The notes under the pieces were generated by a model. The model was given only the letters and a program-made list of their open reading frames with translations. It searched no databases and was not told the origin of the DNA. From an uncultured Oscillospiraceae bacterium (GTDB taxonomy: Bacteria > Bacillota > Clostridia > Oscillospirales > Oscillospiraceae), in NCBI GenBank assembly GCA_900763995.1, contig CAAFMK010000116.1, positions 1-10,496 of the forward strand: DNA of 10,496 bases, in the 5' to 3' direction. The translations under genes and the position numbers were made by a program. Position 1 is the stretch's first letter. Every line of letters begins with the position of its first letter. Shown here piece after piece: positions 6,369 to 10,496 of this stretch.

Positions 6369-7004
6369 TTACAGGGTGGCCACCACAGCGGCGTAGATCT
6401 TGTCGGCCAGAGGCAGAGCACGAGCCAGCATCTCCTCGCCCTTCTTGTGGTAATCCTCGGCCAGCTCCTTGTTCTTCAGGCTGCCGATGTTGATGAGCAC
6501 ATTCAGCCAAGCGCCCTGGATAGCGGCACGCAGGGACAGGGCGGACACGCCCAAGTCGCTGGCGGCACTGTCGTTGGTCTTGCCCAGCAGCTCAGCGGTC
6601 AGCTCCAGAGTCTCAACGGCCAGCTCCATCATCTCAAAGGGAGTGGCGGTGCAGCCCTCCAGGCCCTTCTGAATGGCAGCAGAGCGGGCAGCCTTCTCCT
6701 CGTCGGTAGCCTTGGGCATACCGAAAGCGGCGCTGACCACATTGAAAGCCTCGGTGTCACGGTCCATGACATCCACAAAGCGTACCTTCAGGTCGGTGGC
6801 CTTCTTCTGGCTCTCGATCACGAACTCCTGATACTCAGCGTACTTCTCCCTGCTCTTGCCAACGGTGGTCAGACCGCACACCATGGCAGTCAGAGCGGCA
6901 CCCAGAGCGCCCTCCAGAGCAGCAGCGGAGCCGCCGCCAGGGGCGGGAGCATCAGAGGCCAGAAGGTCAACAAAAGCAGAAGTCTGCAGTTCGGCTAATT
7001 TCAT
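6369..7004 (-). CDS. fchA: Cyclodeaminase/cyclohydrolase family protein (formimidoyltetrahydrofolate cyclodeaminase)
   Basis: This all-helical enzyme family converts 5-formimino-THF to 5,10-methenyl-THF and ammonia; some members instead act as methenyl-THF cyclohydrolases (FchA proper). The 211-residue product has the family's APAPGGGSAAAL segment (19-30), MDRDTEAF (80-87), NDSAASDLG (144-152) and AWLNVLINI (165-173). The ATG at 7004 is preceded by AAAGGAG with 9 bases between. It starts 36 bases after the ftcD stop. That arrangement favours the cyclodeaminase step, since FtcD makes its substrate; in mammals the two activities are fused in one protein, while here they are separate genes. A terminator follows. 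The choice between cyclodeaminase and cyclohydrolase rests on context. Confidence 0.9.
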   Translation of the reverse strand: MKLAELQTSAFVDLLASDAPAPGGGSAAALEGALGAALTAMVCGLTTVGKSREKYAEYQEFVIESQKKATDLKVRFVDVMDRDTEAFNVVSAAFGMPKATDEEKAARSAAIQKGLEGCTATPFEMMELAVETLELTAELLGKTNDSAASDLGVSALSLRAAIQGAWLNVLINIGSLKNKELAEDYHKKGEEMLARALPLADKIYAAVVATL

Positions 7005-7040
7005 GTCGATTTTCTCCTTTACTGTTTGGCTTGCGCCTAA

Positions 7041-7949
7041 TTACATACCGATCAGGTGATACTCCATGATCTGCTTCTTGCAGTCGAAGTCGCGAGCCTT
7101 CAGATAGAACTCAGCGCAGTCGATCATGGCCTTGGCGGGGGTCAGGCCAACGATCTCGCTGTCCACCACATAGGTGCCGTAGCGCTCAGCCAGAGCCTTG
7201 ATCTGCTCATAGACCACATACAGAGGAGTGCCCTCATAGTTGACCATGTTCATGGAGACCTGAGCAATGCCGCGGTCCTCCATCATGAAGCCCATGGCCT
7301 TGCAGTACTTGAAGCCGCCGGAGGAGCAACGGATGACCTTGGCGATCTTCTTGGCGATCTCAACATCGGAGGTAGCCAGGTTCACATTGAAAGCGACCAG
7401 AGGCATACGGGCACCGATAGCGGTAACACCGGCGGTGGGGTGGATCTTGCGCTCGCCGAAGTCGGGAGCCCACTCCTCCTCCAGCAGCTTCTCTGGCATA
7501 CCCTCGAACTGGCCCTTACGGATCTTGGCCAGGTTCACACGGTCGGGAGAAGTGGCGGAATCCTCATACAGGAAGGAGGGAATCTTCAGCTCGTCCCAGA
7601 TGCGCTGACCCAGGCGCTTGGAGATTTCCACGCACTCCTCAACAGTGACATCCATGGTGGGAACGAAGGGGATAACATCGGTGGCACCCATACGGGAGTG
7701 CTCGCCAACGTGCTTGTTCATGTCGATGACCTCAGCAGCCTTCTTGGTCAGCTGGAAAGCGACCTCCTCGACAGCCTCAGGGGCACCGATCAGAGTGAAC
7801 ACGCAACGGTTGTGGTTGCCGTCGGTCTGAGCATCGAACAGGGTGCAGCCGGGAACGCTGTTGGCGACCTCGACCAGGGCGTTATAAGCAGCCTCGTCCT
7901 TCTCCTTGCTGCAGCTAAAATTGGGGATGCACTCTACAAGCTTAGCCAT
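7041..7949 (-). CDS. ftcD: Glutamate formimidoyltransferase
   Basis: FtcD moves the formimino group from N-formimino-L-glutamate, the late intermediate of histidine breakdown, to THF, giving glutamate and 5-formimino-THF. The 302-residue product corresponds to the stand-alone formiminotransferase domain. Visible motifs are VECIPNFSCS (5-14), DGNHNRCVFTLIG (43-55), HVGEHSRMGATDVIPFVPT (80-98) with the probable catalytic histidine H84, GERKIHPTAGVTAIGARMPL (165-184), NVNLATSD (188-195) and QVSMNMVNYEGTPLY (230-244). The ATG at 7949 has AGGAGG with 8 bases between. It follows gltS by 91 bases and precedes fchA by 36, forming a glutamate-yielding operon. A full-length open frame on the opposite strand (7056-7952) is a shadow. 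Identification is secure. Confidence 0.96.
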   Translation of the reverse strand: MAKLVECIPNFSCSKEKDEAAYNALVEVANSVPGCTLFDAQTDGNHNRCVFTLIGAPEAVEEVAFQLTKKAAEVIDMNKHVGEHSRMGATDVIPFVPTMDVTVEECVEISKRLGQRIWDELKIPSFLYEDSATSPDRVNLAKIRKGQFEGMPEKLLEEEWAPDFGERKIHPTAGVTAIGARMPLVAFNVNLATSDVEIAKKIAKVIRCSSGGFKYCKAMGFMMEDRGIAQVSMNMVNYEGTPLYVVYEQIKALAERYGTYVVDSEIVGLTPAKAMIDCAEFYLKARDFDCKKQIMEYHLIGM

Positions 7950-8040
7950 TGAAATTTCCTCCTAGTAAGTAATAGTGATTTATTTAAGACAGGGGCTGCC
8001 CGAGGTCACTCCCCGCGTCTATGCAGATTGAATGGGGTGC

Positions 8041-9282
8041 TTACCCCACAAAGTTGGGCACGAAGAACCGGATAAATGCCAGTGTCTGGGGCTGGTATAC
8101 AATATCCACCAGGAAGGCGCCCACGATGGGAACCACCATGAAGGCCCGGCGGGACATACCATACCGCTCTGTCACTGCGGTCATGTTGACAATGGCAGAG
8201 GGGGTGGCCCCCAGTCCGTGTCCACACAGACCAGCACACATAACTGCCGCATCATAGCTCTTGCCCAGAATGCGAAATACCACAAAGTATGCAATCAGGA
8301 TCATGAATACCACCTGGCTCAGTACCACAATCAACACACCGCCCAGCAGGCCGGACAGCTCCCACAGCTTCAGGGTCATCAGCGCAATGCCCAGATAGAG
8401 GTTGAGCATCACATCGCCAATTCCATCCACCAGAGAGAAGCTGAAGTGATAGAAGTGGAACTTCTCGTTGAGGTTACGGGCAATAACAGCCACAAACATG
8501 GCACCCACATAGCTGGGGAAGCTCATGCCGATCAGTCCACCGATCCAGCCGGACACCATGGTACCCACTGCCATACAGACCACGATCACAGTCACATTCT
8601 TGATAACGTCCAGAGAGGACAGTGTCTCGCCATGAGAGGCATTGATCTGATCCACATCGGACTCAAAGTTGTCGTTGGGGTCTGGATGGAGATCATACTT
8701 GACAATCAGACGACGGCCCACAGGGCCGCCGATCAGCACGGCGGAAATCAGTCCAAATGTGGCTGCCGCAGCACCCACCAGAGAACCCTGATCATACCCC
8801 ATCTTTACAAAGTCACCGCCATAGGACAGAGCTGCACCGTGGCCGCCGATCATGGAGATGGCGGAGGAGAGCAGCGCATAGGGGGCCTCCAGCCCCACCA
8901 GCTTACCTACAGTAATGCCGATGGTGTTCTGGAAAACAGAGATCACACCGGCGGTGGCCCAGTAGATCAGCAGCAGGACACCGCCCTTCTTCAGCAGCTG
9001 GAAGCTGGCTCCAAGACCAACTGTGGTGAAGAAAGCCAGCATAAAGGGGTCCTGGAAGTAGGTATCAAAATTAAAGGAAAATGTCTTTGTTGTATACCCA
9101 ATAAAGGTAATGAACATAAACAGGAAGCCGCCAATCACAGGGGCGGGAATGCAGTACTTATTCAGGATCGACACCTTATTTTTTATAAAGTAGCCGATCA
9201 GCAGCAGTACCGCCGCCATAGCCAGTGTCATAACTGCACTGGTGTTGATGTTCAACACGCTGTCGATGGTCTCAAATGTCAT
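8041..9282 (-). CDS. gltS: Sodium/glutamate symporter (GltS family)
   Basis: GltS proteins are Na+-coupled glutamate carriers with two inverted structural halves. The product is 413 residues from my chosen start, close to the E. coli length of about 400. Typical features are CIPAPVIGG (44-52), the first re-entrant-type segment FFTTVGLGASFQLLKKGG (84-101), IGGHGAA (145-151) and a second glycine-rich GHGLGATPSAIVNM segment near the C-terminus, with ten or more hydrophobic stretches. I start at the ATG at 9282 because AGAGAGGA lies 8 bases upstream; an in-frame GTG at 9318 would add 12 basic residues and has no clear site. It heads the gltS-ftcD-fchA group and has a promoter at 9406-9434. It may import glutamate or release the glutamate made by FtcD; direction is not readable from sequence. 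Confidence 0.92.
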   Translation of the reverse strand: MTFETIDSVLNINTSAVMTLAMAAVLLLIGYFIKNKVSILNKYCIPAPVIGGFLFMFITFIGYTTKTFSFNFDTYFQDPFMLAFFTTVGLGASFQLLKKGGVLLLIYWATAGVISVFQNTIGITVGKLVGLEAPYALLSSAISMIGGHGAALSYGGDFVKMGYDQGSLVGAAAATFGLISAVLIGGPVGRRLIVKYDLHPDPNDNFESDVDQINASHGETLSSLDVIKNVTVIVVCMAVGTMVSGWIGGLIGMSFPSYVGAMFVAVIARNLNEKFHFYHFSFSLVDGIGDVMLNLYLGIALMTLKLWELSGLLGGVLIVVLSQVVFMILIAYFVVFRILGKSYDAAVMCAGLCGHGLGATPSAIVNMTAVTERYGMSRRAFMVVPIVGAFLVDIVYQPQTLAFIRFFVPNFVG

Positions 9283-9350
9283 TTGGAAAATCCTCTCTCT
9301 TTCTTTTCTTTGACACACTTCTTTTTACAACACGGAGCAGCGCACTTTTT

Positions 9351-9374
9351 GCTGGAATACACAAATTTTCCAGC
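9351..9374. repeat. 7-bp inverted repeat in the gltS leader
   Basis: GCTGGAA (9351-9357) and TTCCAGC (9368-9374) are perfect inverted copies around 10 bases. The element lies about 25-48 bases downstream of the predicted gltS transcription start. It could be a regulator site or an mRNA hairpin; no U-run follows on the minus strand, so it is not a terminator. Confidence 0.4.
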
Positions 9375-9405
9375 CCTGGGAGGGATCTTGTGGGGCACTG
9401 CATAC

Positions 9406-9434
9406 AGTTTACCAGCCACAGTATTCTTTTTCAA
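9406..9434 (-). promoter_or_regulatory. gltS-ftcD-fchA promoter
   Basis: On the minus strand TTGAAA (9434-9429, 5 of 6) and TAAACT (9411-9406, 4 of 6) have a 17-base spacer. Transcription would start near 9399 and leave a leader of about 117 bases before the gltS ATG. A regulator-like dyad lies upstream at 9466-9478. Prediction is by consensus only. Confidence 0.5.
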
Positions 9435-9465
9435 GACAAGCAGTAAGGCGTTTATAGCCATCTGG

Positions 9466-9478
9466 TTAAAATTTTTAA
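9466..9478. promoter_or_regulatory. Candidate LysR-type operator (T-N11-A dyad)
   Basis: TTAAAA-T-TTTTAA is a perfect 13-base odd-centred dyad of the form T-N11-A that LysR-type regulators recognise. Its centre lies about 73 bases upstream of the predicted gltS start, close to the -65 region usual for such sites, and a lysR-type gene is the next gene upstream. AT-rich palindromes also occur by chance. Confidence 0.35.
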
Positions 9479-9527
9479 TCAGAACCGCTCTTTTGCCCCA
9501 GGGAAGCAGGTCTTGCCCCTCGATACT

Positions 9528-10425
9528 CTATTCCTGCCACTCCCCTCCTTTGCCGGCCATGGCGATAAATCTCTTGACGCACTTGGCATAATATATATTG
9601 TCCGTCCACACCAGCACGGGGTAAGATTTGGCTGTCATTCCCTGTACAGGTTTGGTATAGACCCCTGAATTGGGCACAGTTTTAATCACAGAGCGGGGCA
9701 GGTAACTCACACCAAATCCGGCCTGCACCATCTGCATGGCCATAGGCGTGTCATAGCACTGACACACCACATCCGGAGAAAATCCTGCCCGCTGACACTC
9801 ATTGCGCAGATTGTTGCTGTATCCCCACAGATCATCGCTGCGCAAAAGGCACATGGGCACCCCCTCTAGGGCTTTGATTGGGATAACATCCACGCCGGGG
9901 GCCGGATCTGTTTGGGCATTCATCACCAGCTCCAGAGAGTCCTCCCCTAAAATCTTCTCCCGCAGCCCTGTGACCTCCTCTGACTGGCTGCGCAGATAGA
10001 GGGCGTGGAGCTTGCCCACATTGAGGTCGTCGATCAGGTCATTGGGTGACCCCATGCGGATGTAGAGCTCCACCTGTGGGTACGCCTGGTGGTACTCCTT
10101 TAAATGCTCCATGGCCACAGGCAGAGCGGAGTAGATCACGCCCAGCTTGACCTGTCCTCTCAGCCCCGCATCCACATCCCGCACGCTGTCCGCCATGATG
10201 CGCAGATTTTGAAACATCTGCTCACTTTGCTGGAAGAGACACTGTCCCGCCTCTGTCAATTCCACACCTTTGTTGTTGCGTAAAAACAGACAAACACCCA
10301 GTTCATCCTCCAGCATTGCGATCTGTCTGCTGATTGGAGGCTGGGCTACATGAAGGGCGCGGGAGGCCTTGGAGATGCTTTTGGCCTCCGCTACCGCCAC
10401 AAAATATTCAAGCTGTCTGAAGTTC
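9528..10425 (-). CDS. LysR-family transcriptional regulator, 5' end clipped at the adapter junction
   Basis: This is a DNA-binding regulator with an N-terminal winged helix-turn-helix (about residues 1-60, including ISKASRALHVAQPPISRQIA at 18-37) and a C-terminal effector-binding domain, as in the LysR family. The genomic reading frame begins NFRQLEYFVAVAE. The base before it, C at 10425, is the G of the minus strand's presumed ATG, so only two bases of the gene are missing and the real product is probably 299 residues starting MNFRQ. An upstream in-frame GTG at 10442 would add the residues MCSSDL, which come from the adapter and are not real. It is transcribed toward gltS, 245 bases away, and may control it. 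The effector is unknown; glutamate, histidine or folate metabolites are guesses from context. Confidence 0.92.
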
Positions 10426-10496
10426 AGATCGGAAGAGCACACGTCTGAACTCCAGTCACGGCTACATCTCGTATGCCGTCTTCTGCTTGAAAAAAA
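10426..10496. other. Illumina TruSeq index adapter left on the contig end (artefact)
   Basis: From 10426 the sequence is the standard TruSeq index-read adapter: it begins AGATCGGAAGAGC and continues with the index-primer site to 10459. The 6-base barcode GGCTAC (10460-10465, TruSeq LT index 11) follows, then the P7-side tail ATCTCGTATGCCGTC... to 10489 and seven A's. The order and spacing are exact. It is library sequence read through from a short insert, not genome. Confidence 0.99.

Noticed and set aside
7056..7952. 298-residue plus-strand frame covering all of ftcD
   Set aside because: The minus-strand frame has unmistakable formimidoyltransferase motifs. The mirror frame matches nothing I recognise and reflects strong codon bias.
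8033..8048. TGGGGT-GCTT-ACCCCA hairpin across the gltS stop codon as a terminator
   Set aside because: The stem is 6 bp, overlaps the stop codon and has no U-run on the minus strand. ftcD has no clear promoter of its own, so read-through from gltS is more likely.
8032..9591. 519-residue open frame on the plus strand opposite gltS
   Set aside because: It has no ribosome binding site and a low-complexity His/Gln-rich composition, and it mirrors gltS, which has clear family motifs. It is a codon-bias shadow.
1..10425. CRISPR arrays, insertion sequences, tRNA or rRNA genes
   Set aside because: No regularly spaced repeats, transposase motifs, terminal repeats or tRNA/rRNA-like sequence were found by reading. 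The window is a core metabolic region, not a mobile island.

Overview
The window reads as a moderately GC-rich (by eye about 55%) chromosomal contig end from an anaerobic gut-type Firmicute, most like the Clostridia/Oscillospiraceae. This is inferred from the strong AGGAGG-type ribosome binding sites, class I tetrahydrofolate (THF) riboswitches, an ECF-type folate transporter, an ATP-dependent PEP carboxykinase and a formiminoglutamate pathway. No genus is claimed. The last 71 bases are not biological: they are an Illumina TruSeq index adapter with its barcode and a poly-A tail.

Layout. Positions 1-3350 read rightward: rsmA/ksgA (16S rRNA dimethyltransferase), pckA (PEP carboxykinase, with its own promoter and terminator) and a DUF1275/YoaK-family membrane protein. 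A 20-bp perfect hairpin at 3361-3406 serves as a shared terminator for the converging transcripts. Everything from 3405 to the end reads leftward. In order of transcription: a LysR regulator whose start codon is cut by the adapter junction; a 245-bp regulatory gap; gltS (Na+/glutamate symporter); ftcD (glutamate formimidoyltransferase); fchA (formimidoyl-THF cyclodeaminase); a terminator; a THF riboswitch with an intrinsic-terminator platform; hutD; folC; a second THF riboswitch with a ribosome-binding-site-masking platform; and folT (folate ECF S component).

How it fits together. FtcD and FchA pass the formimino group of formiminoglutamate (from histidine) to THF, giving glutamate, ammonia and 5,10-methenyl-THF. 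GltS moves glutamate. FolT imports folate and FolC polyglutamylates it so that it is kept in the cell. Two THF aptamers sense the product pool and would shut off hutD-folC and folT when reduced folate is plentiful. The unusual points are a HutD-family gene behind a THF riboswitch, and two THF riboswitches about 2.1 kb apart in what looks like one folate operon, apparently with different mechanisms (transcriptional and translational).
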